Position numbers and translations under genes: made by a program
Part shown: positions 49,386 through 63,122 of the stretch, one piece after another
Position numbering within the stretch: the first letter of the stretch is position 1
How the letters are laid out: every line of letters starts with the position of its first letter
The notes under the pieces: model-generated
The model's database searches: none
Told to the model about the DNA's origin: nothing
The model's input: the letters and a program-made list of their open reading frames with translations, nothing else
Assembly (NCBI GenBank): GCA_037074615.1
Contig: CM073546.1
Coordinates: 12,951,501 to 13,015,500 of the forward strand
Origin: Leucaena leucocephala
Taxonomy: Eukaryota; Streptophyta; Magnoliopsida; Fabales; Fabaceae
DNA: 64,000 nucleotides
Direction: 5' to 3'

Positions 49386-52300
49386 ATATCTATGATATTA
49401 ACTTGTTCACTTACACTTTATTACATGTACTATTTTTTAATATGGGTTCAAGTTAAATTGAAAATAATAAAATTAAATAAAATACATAATAAAATGAGAT
49501 TGAAAAATTTAACAAAATAGATACAATGAATTCGTAATCCCGTCTAATTTTAATCAGAGTGCAAAAATTTAACTAAAATCATATAAAACTATAAAGATAT
49601 AATTAAAAAAAGAAGCTTCTTATTTAAAATCATATAAATAAAAATATGTAAAAATATAAATATAACTATGTAAACTGATAGATATTTACCAGTTTAACTA
49701 AAATCATATAAAACGAGAAATAAAAATATGTAAAATAATAGATATTAAAAAATATGTAAAATGATAGAGACTTATATATTATTTTCTTTTCTAAATTTAA
49801 TTTAGAAATAAAAATAATTAAAATATCGATAACTTATTTTCAAAATACAAAAGAAATAATTTTTACCAACTCAAAAGAAAATATTTTAGTCATCATATCA
49901 GTTTAACTAAATTATTGGTGGTCGAAAAAGTCATATTGTGAATTGATGGGCCAGTTATATTTTAATTTTGTTGACAATTGGAATGGAAATCGATTATACA
50001 ATAGACATAAATTATTCAAAAATAATAAAATTTGATAACAAAATGATTTGGCCTTCAACGGACCACAATTACTTTTCCTAAATCAAAATAAAGTACATTA
50101 TGGAATAGACATTAATGATAATCATTAAAATTTACCCAACATAGTACTAAAATAAAGCATAAAATCTAATTAATATAAGTTATAAATTCACAAAATACAT
50201 GAGAAAACATGTAAAATTTCATATAATTCTAATCTTATATGAATATATATATTATCAAATCTAATTTATATGTTACTTTTAGTATGTTTTACACACATTA
50301 AAAAAACTTTAAATTTTATTAACCATTCTATAAAATTTAAATAAAATTAATAAAATAATAAATAAAGGATAAAATAGTATATTTATATAAAATTTTCTCT
50401 CCATCTTATGAATATAACTAAAATAAAATTTCTCTCTACCATATAAAAAGAACTATGTGTATATATATGCATATTATAAGGCAATTATTTCCTAATTTAA
50501 CCATCACAAAAAACATTAGACAACAAATAACTTAGCATACATTTATATATGCATGTGGCTAAAAAAATAAAAAAAAAATTGGTGCAAAATTTTTTAGAAG
50601 GGTATTGAACTCACCTACAATATAATAGCAGGGTGAAGTCTCCCTTCCTCCTATGCAATATATTACATCCTAATTTTTTCTATCTATATGATACAAACAA
50701 TGGAACCTATAAGAAACAGATAAAAGAAAGAGTTTTAACAGGGATTGTGATGATAATCAAAATAAATGACAAATGTTAGATGGGTTTTAAAGAGAGAGAC
50801 TAGATTGAAAAGTCTAAAATTTCTATGGTATAAAATGGAAGTAGACATAAGTTATTGGTCATTAACAATAATTATAAAAAATTGAGGGACTAACGTGTAA
50901 TTTTTAAAAGTTTAGGGATAAAATAATAATTATAAAATTTTGAGCCAAAAAATGATCAAAACTGCTCAGAAGTATTTTAGTTTCAAATTTTACTAATAAA
51001 AAAAATTATTCTAATTAGTTTAACGCAATACAAAATTTTGATTTGAAATCCCGATGAATTGATATGAATTTTTGAAGTTTGGAAAAATTAATACAATATT
51101 TTTCAGACCTCAAAATTAGATAAAATTTTATAGTAAATTCTTATAATTAACATGAGATTTTATGAAACTGATATAACTCAAAAAGTAGTTATTTACAATT
51201 TATTATAAAATCTATAGTAGAATGAAATACCTGATAAATATTTTTTAAGGAATTTCTTGGGAGTTGAGCCTCTGAAGGCAGGGGACCACGTAGAAGGCCC
51301 AAAATGATACCTCATATGCCCAATGATATTTTTAGATAGGTATATAGGTCAGTGCTAATAAAGACTCTAAAAATATAAAATTACGAAAGTACAATTATGT
51401 TATGTAAAATTACAAAAATGCCTCTGTGCCGTAATACTGAACAAGAGATGAGTGAATGCATTTTGGTCATTTAGATAGGGTTAAAATACTAAGGGAGATA
51501 CAATAAATTAATCAGAGTCAGTATATGCCTTGATAAGATGTAAAAGTATGGGAATTTACAATTATATCCTTAAGGCTAATATAGTATAAGATAGTGAATC
51601 AAGGATATTTCAGTCATTTTCTAAATGATGGTAAGTAGATACATACATAATCTAACAATTTTAATAGTAGAAAAAATCTGGATACTGGATTTAAAAAAAT
51701 TAGAGTTATTAAGCAGTATAGTGTTTGTGAAATTTGACCGAGCCAGTATCATATTAGACTAAAAAAATTTTAATCAGATCCTAGCCCTAAATGATGTCAT
51801 GAATGATGTCATAAAGTGACTTCTAGGGCAAGTTTGATGTAAGAATGAATATAAACCATTTAATTGAATAGTAAAAGATCAAATTCTAGCTATCTATTTC
51901 TACCCAAATTTTTCTATAAATACCCTTCATTTCTCCTCATTCACGCCAAAAGCAAGAACCATGGGGATGTGATGCTGAGATAAAATTCAAGCAAGAAGAA
52001 GAAGAAAATTCAAGAGTAAAACAAGCAAGTTCTCCTATTTTTGTATTATGTTGTAGGAAGATTTATCTTAGATTTGGATAATTGAAACACCCTTTCTCTC
52101 TCCATCTTAGCTGTTGGACATGATCTGAAATCAAATGATAAATATGAATTTTAAGTTATGGAATGTTTAAACAAACTTGAATCAAGTAGTATTAGCTTGA
52201 AAATTTAAATATGCCTGCAATTAGGGTTTTATGCTCTTGGCTGTCACTATACGAATCACTATTTATGTGTAAGAAATTTATAATTTTGATGTTTCTAACG

Positions 52301-54489
52301 GATTTGAAATGAAAAATTGTGTGAGATAAAATAAAGAAACAAGTATTTGAAACATTGTAATTAAAATGAGAATTTTTGAAAAATGTTAAAGGGTACCACG
52401 ATTTATATCCAGTTCATAGGGAAGTAGTTTGATTTTCATAAATCTAAGTTTATACTTGGATTCCTCATAAAAAATTGTGTAGGATTGACCTATAAAAGTA
52501 CATTTTAGAAAAATAAATAGAAATCCCTAAAGTTAAAGTAAAGAGTTAAGAGTTCAAGAAGGATAGTCTTAAACACAGTTTGAGTTTATGGTCTTAATGA
52601 ATTATGTGATGAATATGAATGTGTTTAGGACCTTGAAATATCCAAGAGGATGTTAGGAAGTGATTGACCAAATGTATGCATAGTTGGAAGCCTAAGAAGT
52701 AACTATAAGAATAAGAAAGAAAGCTCATATTTAATGTAGTAAACTTACATATTCTTATATACTTAATATATATATATATATATATATGTTTGTGTGTTAA
52801 CATATTTATAATATGTGATGATGATGTATAAATAATATATGTTATGCCCTTTATGAGTTTATAGTCGTGAATAATAGTGATAGGCATAGAGCATAATATT
52901 ATGTAAATAGAAGCTAAAGAAAGATAAATGAAATATGCTATGCACTTACATTTATCTGATATGAATTGAATGATACTATTTGCTATTGAGATTCCCCCAT
53001 TATCTCATCCTCCTATAACTAACTATAATAGGTTATTTATGATGGAAAAATTATGCTTGATACATGAGCTAAGGAATGGAAAAGAAGAAGTAGACAAGTT
53101 ATGGCATGTCATGCATGCTATCCTTTTTATGTAATATTATGTAATATGCCATTATATGTCAAGAAAAATATATGAAATAATTATAGTATAACGCCATTAT
53201 GTATATAAATGTATGAGAGGCTAAAGCGATGGTTTATGCATGCTGTAACAATTATTGAGAATTAAAGAAAAGAAATTGAAATGGTAAAAAAGTAAATTCT
53301 AAAGGAATTTTGTTATGGTTTCAGTTTGACCTAGCAAATGAAAGAATTAATGTACAAAATTTTATGAGCAATTATTACACATCTATAGATTTAAACTCAT
53401 ATTTAATACACCTCATCTGGATATGTATATCAAGAAAAATGAATTTCTAAAGTTAAAAGATAAAATTTAAAATTTTTAAAATTTATCATATAAATAGTAA
53501 AAAGTAACGATTTAACTGGATTGATTATAAAAGTAAATGTCTAGATTTATATTTTTTTCTTTTAAAGAACTATGAAATAACTTCAAGTAGAAATTTATAT
53601 TACCTCCATATGATTTTTTTAAAATTAATTATTAATTTTTAAAATTAAATTGTCAATATAAAATTTACTAAGTGAACAGTATCCTAGAGTTAAATTTAAA
53701 AAATTTAATTTTTGGACTAAAGTAATATTGTCACTAGTGTAATACGTTTTCGAATATATATATTGAGAGATTAAAAGTAGGATGTTTCACGATACTAATA
53801 TAAGATAAGATTTATTATCAATTATCTTTAAACGTAAATTTAAATATTTAAGAGTTATAATATCTCTTTAAAAATTATAAATAAAAGTATAAAAAGTTAA
53901 TATTATAAATTTTAGATAGTTATATATTTTTTTATTTTTTATTAATTCAACCTGATGAGTTAAAAAATTTAAAATTGAATATGGATAAAAGAATAAAGCT
54001 GACGGAGGAATTGATAACATACACGGCCACTTTCCAAGTAGTGTCCTTGTCATCTTTCCAATGTTTTTCTCTGACCAACCTACTTCGTTCTCCTTAATTT
54101 CTTAAATATGTCTTGGCCCAAGCAAATTCCATTTCAACTTCTATTTATCCAGGTATCAAAACCGAATTTGGGTTTCCCGGTCATACTGCTAAATCAATTT
54201 TTTAACCGATTTTGTTAAGATTTTTTAGGAGAACGAATTAAATTTTATATCCTTTTGTCACTAAACCTAAAATAATATTATTTTTTAATTATATTTATAA
54301 TTTATTTTTAGTATAATTAAATATATTAAAAAAATTTAAATCTCATTAGATATACTATAAAATTTAATAACTTTTTAATTTTATCTATATTTAATATACA
54401 TTAGACTTAATATAAATAAAGTCAATAATAATAAATAAAAGTTAAAATAATATATTTATATAAAAAATTTCTTTCTCCACCTTATAAAT

Positions 54490-55015
54490 ATAATAAAGTG
54501 TGTGTTTAGATAAGATTTTAAAAATGGATTTATAAAAAAAAAGGGTTTATGGGCAGCTTATAGAAAAAAGCTTTTGAAGAAGAACTTATGAAAAAAAAAT
54601 TGGTTTTGAATAAATGAGTGTTTGAATAGTTATTTCTAAAAATACTTTTATTATTGGTAAATTATTAAAAATTGTATGAGTATTAAATGAGGAGAGATAA
54701 GAGATGAGAGGAGAGAGTGTGTAAGAAAGAATATAAAGAAAAAGTAGGAGAAATGAGAGAGTGTGTAAGAAAAAGTGTGAGATAAAGTGTAAGAAAAAAT
54801 AGGGGTAATATAGTAATTGGTTAGTTAATAAGCTTTTTTACTATTCCATAAGCTGCTCTGACCAGCTTATCTGAAACTTTGGTTTTAAACTATAATTTAG
54901 TCTAAAAACCTGTTTAAATAAATATGACTGTTTATTTTAAAATTTTCACAAATTGAGATTTGGGCCCAAAATCTCTTAAAAATTACATTTAGAATGGTTT
55001 TCAAATAGGTCTAAA
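54490..55015 (+). repeat. Dispersed repeat family R2, copy 3
   Basis: It contains GTTTAGATAAGATTTT, GGGCAGCTTATAGAAAAAAGC, AATAAATGAGTGTTTGAATAG and a GAGAGATAAGAGATGAGAGG tract, and closes with AGTCTAAAAACCTGTTTAAA. It matches 55845-56400 closely in order. Confidence 0.65.
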
Positions 55016-55844
55016 ATTTAATTTTTGTATCATATAAATAGGATCAGATAAATATTTTGAATTAAGAAAATAGTATTCCGTTGGATATGCATTTTAGTAT
55101 GGATTAATGCCTTTTATTTAAATATTACACATTCTAAAGTTAATATATATATAATATATGAATATTTTATATATTTTAATTAAATTATATTGTTTTAATT
55201 ATAATTGAGTTTATCACTAATTCAATTGTAATTAGATATTGAATTATCTTTCACCTTCTTTTTAGGATTAAAATTAAATTCTTATTTTTATTATCAATAT
55301 AGAGTTATAAAGTTCTGTTTGAACAATTATAAATATCAAAATTATTATATTTGTTAATATGATATAATAAATAATATAAAAATATATTATTTCTGTTTGA
55401 CAAATTCGGACATTTAATATTTAAAATATTATTCTAGAATTGGGAGATTTTGCTTGAGCCGGCGTGCTTTATTTTTATTATACGATAACTATTTTCAATT
55501 TTGTGGCAACTAAGTTTTTTTTTTTAATTTTAAAACCATGTGACTTATACACTAATAGTATATATTATTTAAACTAAATTAAAAAAAATAAGCTTACTTT
55601 AATGCTATAATTTACTCTGAACTGTAATATATTTTCATAAAAATAAATAGATTTGAGAAATATAACAAAATAAAAGGACCAAAATTAACAATTGCTTAAA
55701 AATAATGTAGCCATTTGAAATTATAAATAACAATCCAGTTTCTTCACTGCTTACTGCTACTGTTTTTTATCATTAGATTTGGATAATTCAGATTTAATTT
55801 AGGTTTATATTTTTAATTTTTAATTTATATTTTATTTTTGTTAT

Positions 55845-56400
55845 AGGTTTGTTTGGATAAGAGTTTGAAAAATGGCTTATGAAAAAAAAAAAGATTTTTG
55901 GGCAGCTTATAAAAAAGCGCTTTTAGGAAAGAGTTTATAAAAAAAAGTGATTTTGAATAAATAAGTGTTTGGATAGTTATTTTCAGAAGTATTTTTATTA
56001 TTATTAAATTATAAAAAAAGGTATGAGTATTAAATGAAGAGGGATAAGAGATGAGATGAGAGAGGAGAGAGAGTGTAAGAAAAGAGATGAGATAATATAT
56101 AAGAAAAAGTATGAGAGAGGGTGTAAGAAAAAGTTGAAGAGAGGAGAGATGATGTAAGAAAAAATATGAGAGATGAGAGATAATATAAGAAAAAATAGGG
56201 GTAATATAGTAATTGGTTAGTTTATAAGTAATTTACTGTTCCATAAGATACTCTGACTAATTTATCTGAAACTTTAATTTTAAATTATAATTTAATCTAA
56301 AAGTCTGTTTAAATAAATATAATTATTTATTTTAATTTTTTTTAAATTTAAATTTTGAGTTAAACTTAAATTTTAAAATAAAATTTAGTATTTTTTAAAC
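55845..56400 (+). repeat. Dispersed repeat family R2, copy 4
   Basis: It contains GTTTGGATAAGAGTTTG, GGGCAGCTTATAAAAAAGC, ATAAGTGTTTGGATAGTTA and an expanded GAGAGA tract, and closes with AGTCTGTTTAAATAAATAT. Same orientation as copy 3, 1.35 kb downstream. Confidence 0.65.
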
Positions 56401-58233
56401 AGGCACATGGATTATTATTTTTACTATTTGAACTTTGTTTGATTTGACGCAATTCAAAAGCTAAGCTCCTTTGAGCATATAGTAATTTCTCAACAAACTT
56501 TTAATTTGACTATGCTTTATTTAGTTCTGTTTAAATGAAATGAAAAAAAAATATTTCCCATTTTCTGGACAGACTCATGAGAAAAATTAAGTTCTAACTA
56601 AAAAAATAAATATAAATTAAGATAATCTAAATTTATTTAAACTGAAATTAAATTGAGGAATTAACTTTATATAACATACAATTTATGCATCAAAACATGT
56701 TGATCAAATATTTTTAATAAGCATTCATCACTCTAAGTAAAATAGGTTTTCATCGCTTAAATACGGAGTTTTAAGTAAGAGTTAGTGTAAATATAATCCA
56801 TCCTAAAATTAGGAGATATTTCCTTTTAATTATTTAATTTATATATGCCTTTTAAATTCTCCAAATTATTTAATACTATTAGTTTCCTTAATAAAAAAAT
56901 GTGTTGATAAAATATTCTTAAATATTAACCAATAATATTTAATTTTTAAAAGTAATATTCTTTATAGTCCTTTTTATAAATAATATTTTTTCATAAAGGT
57001 GATCTTATATATAAATAATAATTTATTTTTATCTTTATCTCTAATTAATTATATATTCACACATCTTTCTTATATTTTCTTTATTTATTCTCTCTCATCT
57101 CTTTTTTCATTAATTTTCTTTCTCAACTATCATATTCATAAATAAAAATATATTTTAAAAAATAATTATATTTTTAATATATTAATTACTTTTAACTAAT
57201 TTTAATTAATATTTTGATCTGTTTGATTTACATAGTTATTATTTATAAAAATAACAAGATAAAATATTAATTATTAAAAAATAATTTTAAACTAACAATA
57301 TTAAAATTAAATGATCGTAAAGATATTTTATAAAAATTGGTAAATCAAACTAAAATTTTATACAAATGAAAAATATACATTTGTCCAAAAACAATCACAC
57401 GGTTTGCATGTCAGAATAGGAAGGTTGGGAGAAGCTACACCTATGAGCCTATAACAGTAAATAAGGCAAGGAGCTACAAATTGTATGAATTGACCTTTAC
57501 GTAAGCGAGTGGGACCACAAGACGTGGGTAATTAAATTCGTGTGCACCTAATATAAAAGGAAATATTACATCTACGTACCCCAAACTTATTAAAATCATA
57601 ATCTGAAACTTTATAATCACAATTACTTTTGATTAAAATTTTGTTGACTATAGCAACAATTCACTGTGAGATCTTAAGCAATTTAATTTTTTGTTGTTGT
57701 TTAGACAATTTATTTTTAAGTTTTAAGAAAATTATTATCAACATGATTTCAAAAGTTACACCATATTCTTTCAAAAAAAAAAAAGAATTGATACTAGTAA
57801 TTTTTAAAGTTTTATAATTAAATATTGTTTGATAGTATTATTAAGGAAGAAATTGGTTTTGTTCACATAAAAATAGGCATATTATTTTTATTAGAAAATA
57901 TAAATATTTCTCATTCCCACTTGATTACTTATTGTCTTTTAAAATATATATTTTCCTATTAAAAATAATTTTATTTAAAATATTATTAATATTAGTTCTA
58001 AAATATTTCCAAATTATTTTGGATTTATGACTAATTTCTACTGTAAAGATTTTCTGACAAATTATTCGCATCACATAAGTATTATATATCATTTTCTAAC
58101 TTTAGCCACACTTCGATATTTTCATCTTAACTGTAATAATTACCATAAAGATTTTCTGAATTAAGTGCAGGAATGATGAATAGCCTTTGTGAAAAAAAAA
58201 AATTAGCAAGTGGACCCACCGAACATCCGACGC

Positions 58234-58241
58234 TATATAAA
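58234..58241 (+). promoter_or_regulatory. TATA box of the second DVL/RTFL gene
   Basis: TATATAAA (58234-58241) lies 104 bases before the RTFL ATG at 58338 and is preceded by GC-richer sequence (GTGGACCCACC). Transcription would begin near 58264-58272. Confidence 0.65.
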
Positions 58242-58266
58242 TATATGCCCTAGTTCGCCCCTTGCT

Positions 58267-58332
58267 ATGTGGCGATCATCTGACCCTATTTTTCCTCTCT
58301 CATCCTGTCATTCTTCTCTCTCCTTTGTGTAG
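58267..58332 (+). other. Possible 21-codon upstream ORF
   Basis: ATG at 58267 opens 21 codons (MWRSSDPIFPLSSCHSSLSF then V) and ends with TAG at 58330-58332, five bases before the main ATG and in a different frame. Whether the mRNA includes it depends on the start site, which is predicted almost exactly here. Confidence 0.35.
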
Positions 58333-58337
58333 GGGCT

Positions 58338-58520
58338 ATGCCGGTTTCTCACTTCACTACAAAACCCCAATTCTCTTGCCGTCCTTCTGAACGGGAATCC
58401 CGTCGGAGCCTCCGTAAGCGGTGTTTTATGATGGTCAAGCAGCAGAAGACGCGCTTCTACATCCTTGGCCGCTGTATCACCATGCTCCTTTGTTGGCATG
58501 ACCATTCAATTTCCGATTAG
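58338..58520 (+). CDS. DVL/ROTUNDIFOLIA-like small peptide (RTFL type), 60 aa
   Basis: A single-exon frame from ATG 58338 to TAG 58518-58520. The N-terminal half is basic and Ser/Arg-rich (ERESRRSLRKR). The C-terminal conserved block reads KQQKTRFYILGRCITMLLCW followed by HDHSISD (residues 34-60), an almost complete family signature. Family members are plant membrane-associated peptides that limit cell proliferation and shape organs when overexpressed. It differs from the 48-aa peptide at 12680-12826 in having a tail after LLCW/HD and a longer N-terminus, so the two are distinct subtypes. The start is supported by a TATA box 104 bases upstream. An overlapping +1 frame (58465-58734) shows no domain and is probably 3' UTR. 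Confidence 0.93.
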   Translation: MPVSHFTTKPQFSCRPSERESRRSLRKRCFMMVKQQKTRFYILGRCITMLLCWHDHSISD

Positions 58521-60780
58521 AGTTGCCTTTGGATCGCGTTTCAGCTTCGCAACAATTGGAAAAGTCTCATTTGACGTTTCAACCATTCTGGATCTTGATT
58601 CGGTCAATTGGTTGATTGCCGGGAAGAGGAATTGTGACGAGGAGAAGATTCTCGAAGCATCGCACACAGGATGTGATACAGTTTTGATTGTATATGAACA
58701 GTATATGTATCATGTCCTATCAAATCGCTTCTAAGGACGACAGTGAAAGAAAAAACAGAAGAAGAAGATCTCTTTAATGGAGGGCTCCTGCGAATGGGTT
58801 GTGTACTATGAGGTTGAATTTAACAATTATAGAAGAACAGGGGAAAGAAGAACAGAGCCCTTCAAGATGAAGGTGAAAAGGGCCAATCTGGGAGCGGATG
58901 TCGTCCCTTTGTTTTTACTGTCTTGGCGAATTGAATTTGGCCCCTAATTAACTGACTTGAGTGTACAAATTTGGGTTTTTCTTTTTTATTCATAGTGCCG
59001 TTAATCTGTGATTAATGTAATTACCTGATCTCGTTTGAATGAAATCGGTTCAGTTTTGCTAGAAGTGGAGTATCTCATTTTATTATTTTACTTTGAGGAA
59101 AAGGCTAGAGTGTAGAAAATGCTCTGTATCTGATAAACCAGGGTTTGATTTTCTTGAGCAGGTCTTAAGAATCTCTTCCCCAGTTTAGACTGGAATATCA
59201 AATAAGAACCATGATTATTAATTAAATTGCTTCAACAATGCAAGCTGAATTAGGTTTCCATCACTCATTCATAGTGATTTGAGATTTGAGATCTCACTAG
59301 TCATTCAGATTCTCTGAATAAAATTACCGAGCATTGGCTTACTTAGCTGTTAACTTTGATTTGAGCATGTGATAGTGATTGATGAGTTGCTGTCTGTCCA
59401 AGTAGATCCATTACCACCCTTTCCCAAAAGTCTGACAAAGCACGTGTTTTCCTTAAGATTTGAGCTTGAGCTCACATGGCATGCTGCCTCTATCATCACT
59501 ATTCACTCACACACACTTACGCAGGCCAACTCAGTTTCTTCTTCTTCTCCTCCTTCTTCTTTTTCTAAAATATCCTCTTCCTTCTTTTTCTAAAATAGAT
59601 CAAAAAAGAATAACAAAAATCTTACTGAGACTCTTTTTCTTAGTTTCTGTTCAAATGGTGGATTCATTCTTGTAAAAAGACTGTAAACCTGATGTTTTTT
59701 TAAACACAATCCTTATATTTGATATGGCAGGCATGTCATTTCATAGTACACCAGAATGTTAAATATTCATTTTGTATCCAATCTTCTTAGCATCAATCAA
59801 TTTTGAAAGGAAAGATTATCTGAAAGGTTGGTTGGTCAAAAAGAAAATTTCAGAATTTCAGGGTAAACTATAAACATATCTGCAGTTCCCATTATCCCAA
59901 CATCTGCATAAAGATCACATGTTTTTCTCATACATTCATATATAATACTAATGCACTGGAAGTTCCAGAATCCTGTCCTGTCTATGTTTATAGCTGTAGA
60001 AATTTAATCCTATATCATATGTCAAGTTGCTTTATAGTAGCTGTGTGTTTGCCCAGAATGCTCCTCAGTCTGAAATGTTTTGGTGCTCTATTCCATTCTT
60101 ATATATATATATATATATATATATATGTTTGGTCACTGATGCCACGTTGTTAAGCTGCATTGAATGTGATTCTGATCATGTGGAGTTTTTGTCTGAAAAT
60201 ATGCATTATTGACCCTACTTTTGAGTCGATACATAACTTTCTATGGATTCAATCACGTTGCTTCTCACAGTAAATGAACGCAGTAAGTAAATTCATTCTG
60301 CTACAAGTCTTCAGTTCTGCTCCATTGTTAAATCTCATTAGCTTACATTTACAATAAAATTCCTCAGTTTCTTCCTTGTTTGGAATAGGACAGCAAGTTT
60401 ATTATTATATATTTGTTGTTTTCAGAATTCTGGTTGTTTCCCGATAAAATAGTAATGTCTCTTCTAGACGTACACATAATAGGCCAGGCCTATGAAAGAA
60501 TAGGACTAGAAGATCATAAGAGAATTCTCTGACCTCTTGTTATGGCAGTAAATGAATAAACTTGTAAAAAAAAAAACGAATGTCTTTAACTCTGATGTTA
60601 TTTGAGAGAATGGAATGAAATTAGAAGTTATATTATTAACCTAGGCTCAACTACTGCAAAGTACTACAAGGGTATGTAGAAGTTCAAGAACATCAAGATG
60701 AAAACAGTAAATTTATATTAAAAGAAATTGCAGTATGATGAAGCAATGTGTTGCCTGAGTTTCAAGTTAATTACTCCCGC

Positions 60781-60817
<37 letters not shown>

Positions 60818-62089
60818 GAGTGAGTTATACTTTTTTTTTAAAAAAAAATATAAGATATCAATCTATTTTTTTAAAAAAATTTTTAATTTTTTTCTCCTAA
60901 ATTAGTGTATATATTAATAAGATTTTCATTAAATAGTAGTTCTAAAACAAATTATTAAAAAAGGTATTTTAAAAAAATTAGTATACATATTTTTTACAAA
61001 TAATTTATTTAATTAATTTTTTTAATATTTATAAATTAAGTATTTTTTATAAAGATAAAATTTAGATGAGTTTAGTACCGATCTCCTATTAAGGTTAGGG
61101 TACAATTTTAGAATTTAAAAAATACTTATAAAAAATTTATAAAATTCTCTACCAAAAAAGTTTATATTAATAGTGGGTACTAATTGTTTGGGTGAGATAA
61201 ATATATTGTGTTGGGTAAGTCAACATCCTAAGTAGGTGCTGGTGAAGGCTCAGCTTATATGTATGCCAGTCTGGGGAAAAAAATATCAGAATTAATTAAA
61301 TTAATTCCTAATCTTAAAAGTTTGTGACCGACTTTGATTTGATGACTTGAGATTGTTCTCTGAAACTTCTTATATAGGGACTACATTATGTGGTTGTGGC
61401 CTGGACAGTATGGCCATCGCCAGGATCTGGAATCTGAATCCATCATTTTGCTTCCCTTTTCCTTTCTTTTTCTTTTTTGTTTATATAGAAAAAAAATTAT
61501 TTGCTAATAAAAGATATTTATATATAACTGAAGACATGTTGCATATTGTTGAAGAAGCGTTACAACTATTTAGAGACTTGAGTTTAAACAAATTTTAAGT
61601 ACCTTTAGTTAATAAAAAATTCAATGAGATTTTTTTTAGCAATTTCCCTTTTATCTTCTATTAATAACTATTTAAATAATTGCAAAAAGAAATGTTTAAA
61701 TAATTCATCAAGGGCTACCGATCCAAGAATGTAAAGGCAACACAGCTGTTCATTTTCATTTTACTTCGTAACTTTATTATATTAACATTGTTTGCTATGA
61801 AAATTACGTTCAACTCATTCTCATTGTCTTGGGGGATCATAAACTACCTTGGATTGAACGAATATAGTTTTTTCTTTTTGAAGAAAAAGGTAAATTAATG
61901 CAAATATGAAGGATATATCAGTATCGTGTAAGCGTGTAGTGTGAGATTTAAGTAATTAATATATTTTTAATATATCATGGGAAATTCATAAAATATGAAT
62001 CCTCTAGGTCCGTACATATATTATCTGTATGAAATACAAATTTTGAGGACCGCGCATAAATAATGAAGTTTATTAGCTAGTTGTTTATA

Positions 62090-62334
62090 TAGTCCTAAAT
62101 ATAAAATATAATTTATTAAATTGATTTTAGTTATAAATATAAGATATATTTTTAAATTAACTAACTCTTCCCTAAATTATTTATATCCATACTCTCTCAA
62201 TAATAATTAAGTAAGAGAAATAAGAAAGAAATTAAGAAAAATTATTAAGATATTTTAAAAAATATATTATAATAATTAACTTAATTAATTAAATTAAATT
62301 AAATTAATTAAATATATCATATATTTAGGATTAG
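62090..62334. mobile_element. Small TIR element, Stowaway-like
   Basis: TAGTCCTAAATATAAAATATA at the left is mirrored by TAATCCTAAATATATGATATA read from the right end. Length is about 245 bases; the inside has a CTCTCTCAATAATAATTAAGTAAGAGA-type stretch also seen in the MITE at 15634, suggesting related families. Confidence 0.5.
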
Positions 62335-62602
62335 AAAAATAATATATATTATATATATATTAATAATTTTTGTCAGGGCCATGTAGTTCAGTAACACTAA
62401 TCTCCTCCCTTAAATCTTTTTTTAAGCATGAAATTGTGAGTTCCAAACTTATGATATAGTGGTTGCATGAGTCATGCTAATATATATAGATAATTCATAT
62501 TCTAACTTAATTCCTGGTATTTATAAATCATTTCCCAAAATCAAGTCCTTTCCCCCAATTATTTTTTTCATTAGGTCATTTTTCCAATTTTCATAATAAT
62601 CC

Positions 62603-62613
62603 TCAAACGGTTA
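62603..62613 (+). promoter_or_regulatory. MSA-like (MYB3R) motif, distal
   Basis: TCAAACGGTTA matches 10 of 11 positions of the mitosis-specific activator consensus (Y-C-Y-AACGG-Y-Y-A). It lies about 690 bases upstream of the topoisomerase ATG. Confidence 0.35.
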
Positions 62614-62649
62614 TGCAATTGTTTTTTGCTGTTAAATTTTTTATATATA

Positions 62650-62850
62650 CAAAATTTTTTAAAAAGGAATTCGACTTACTCACAATCTAAGGGTAAGGCA
62701 AAATATCTCTTTTTCTTAAGCGATATTAATGTCGAGTAGAGCGAGCTATATATTATCCTCAGGTTTAAATTTGCCTAAGAACTAGGATGTCTCCTCAAGT
62801 AAGGGGAATAGAACTATAATAAAATAGTACTCTTCAAAAATCGAATAAAC
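62650..62850 (-). repeat. Dispersed repeat family R1, inverted copy
   Basis: Read on the minus strand it follows the reference copy at 45220-45445: ACTTGAGGAGACATCCTAG, CTCGACATTAATATCGCTTAAG and GTGAGTAAGTCG. It lies 440-640 bases upstream of the topoisomerase ATG. Confidence 0.6.
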
Positions 62851-63122
62851 TCTAAATATTTATATGTCTAATCTTTTAATAAGTTGAATTTACGTAAATG
62901 ATTTTACATTTTATGGAACATGTACTTATACCTCCTAAATCCTAACCAACAGAAATCATAGGCCCAATTACTTGGCCCAAAAGGACCAATTCGTTTTTTT
63001 AATCTTTTTTTGCCAGACACATGTCAAGCTGTCACAACCAATGGAAGCCTGAAAATCCCCGGCAGTCAAAATGCAGAGGTCCGCTCAAAGTTCAAATTCA
63101 AATTCAAACTCGACGGAGGACA

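Larger units (their letters stand above)
43005..58233. other. 15-kb gene-poor, AT-rich region with small repeats
   Basis: No coding gene was recognised on either strand. Named repeats inside it are listed separately: a 67-bp tandem duplication, SINE-like sequences, a Stowaway-like MITE, a 0.8-kb TIR element and two dispersed families. Near 51910 a TATAAATACCCTTCATTTC stretch upstream of a purine-rich tract resembles a core promoter or LTR, but no LTR pair or coding domain accompanies it. The remainder is low-complexity AT-rich sequence. Confidence 0.5.

Noticed and set aside
51900..52030. Possible LTR or gene promoter (TATAAATACC followed by CT-rich then GAAGAAGAAG)
   Set aside because: No second LTR, primer-binding site, coding frame or splice-consistent exon follows, so only noted.
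58465..58734. 89-codon frame overlapping the RTFL gene
   Set aside because: It overlaps the conserved RTFL end in another frame, shows no domain and is best read as 3' UTR sequence.
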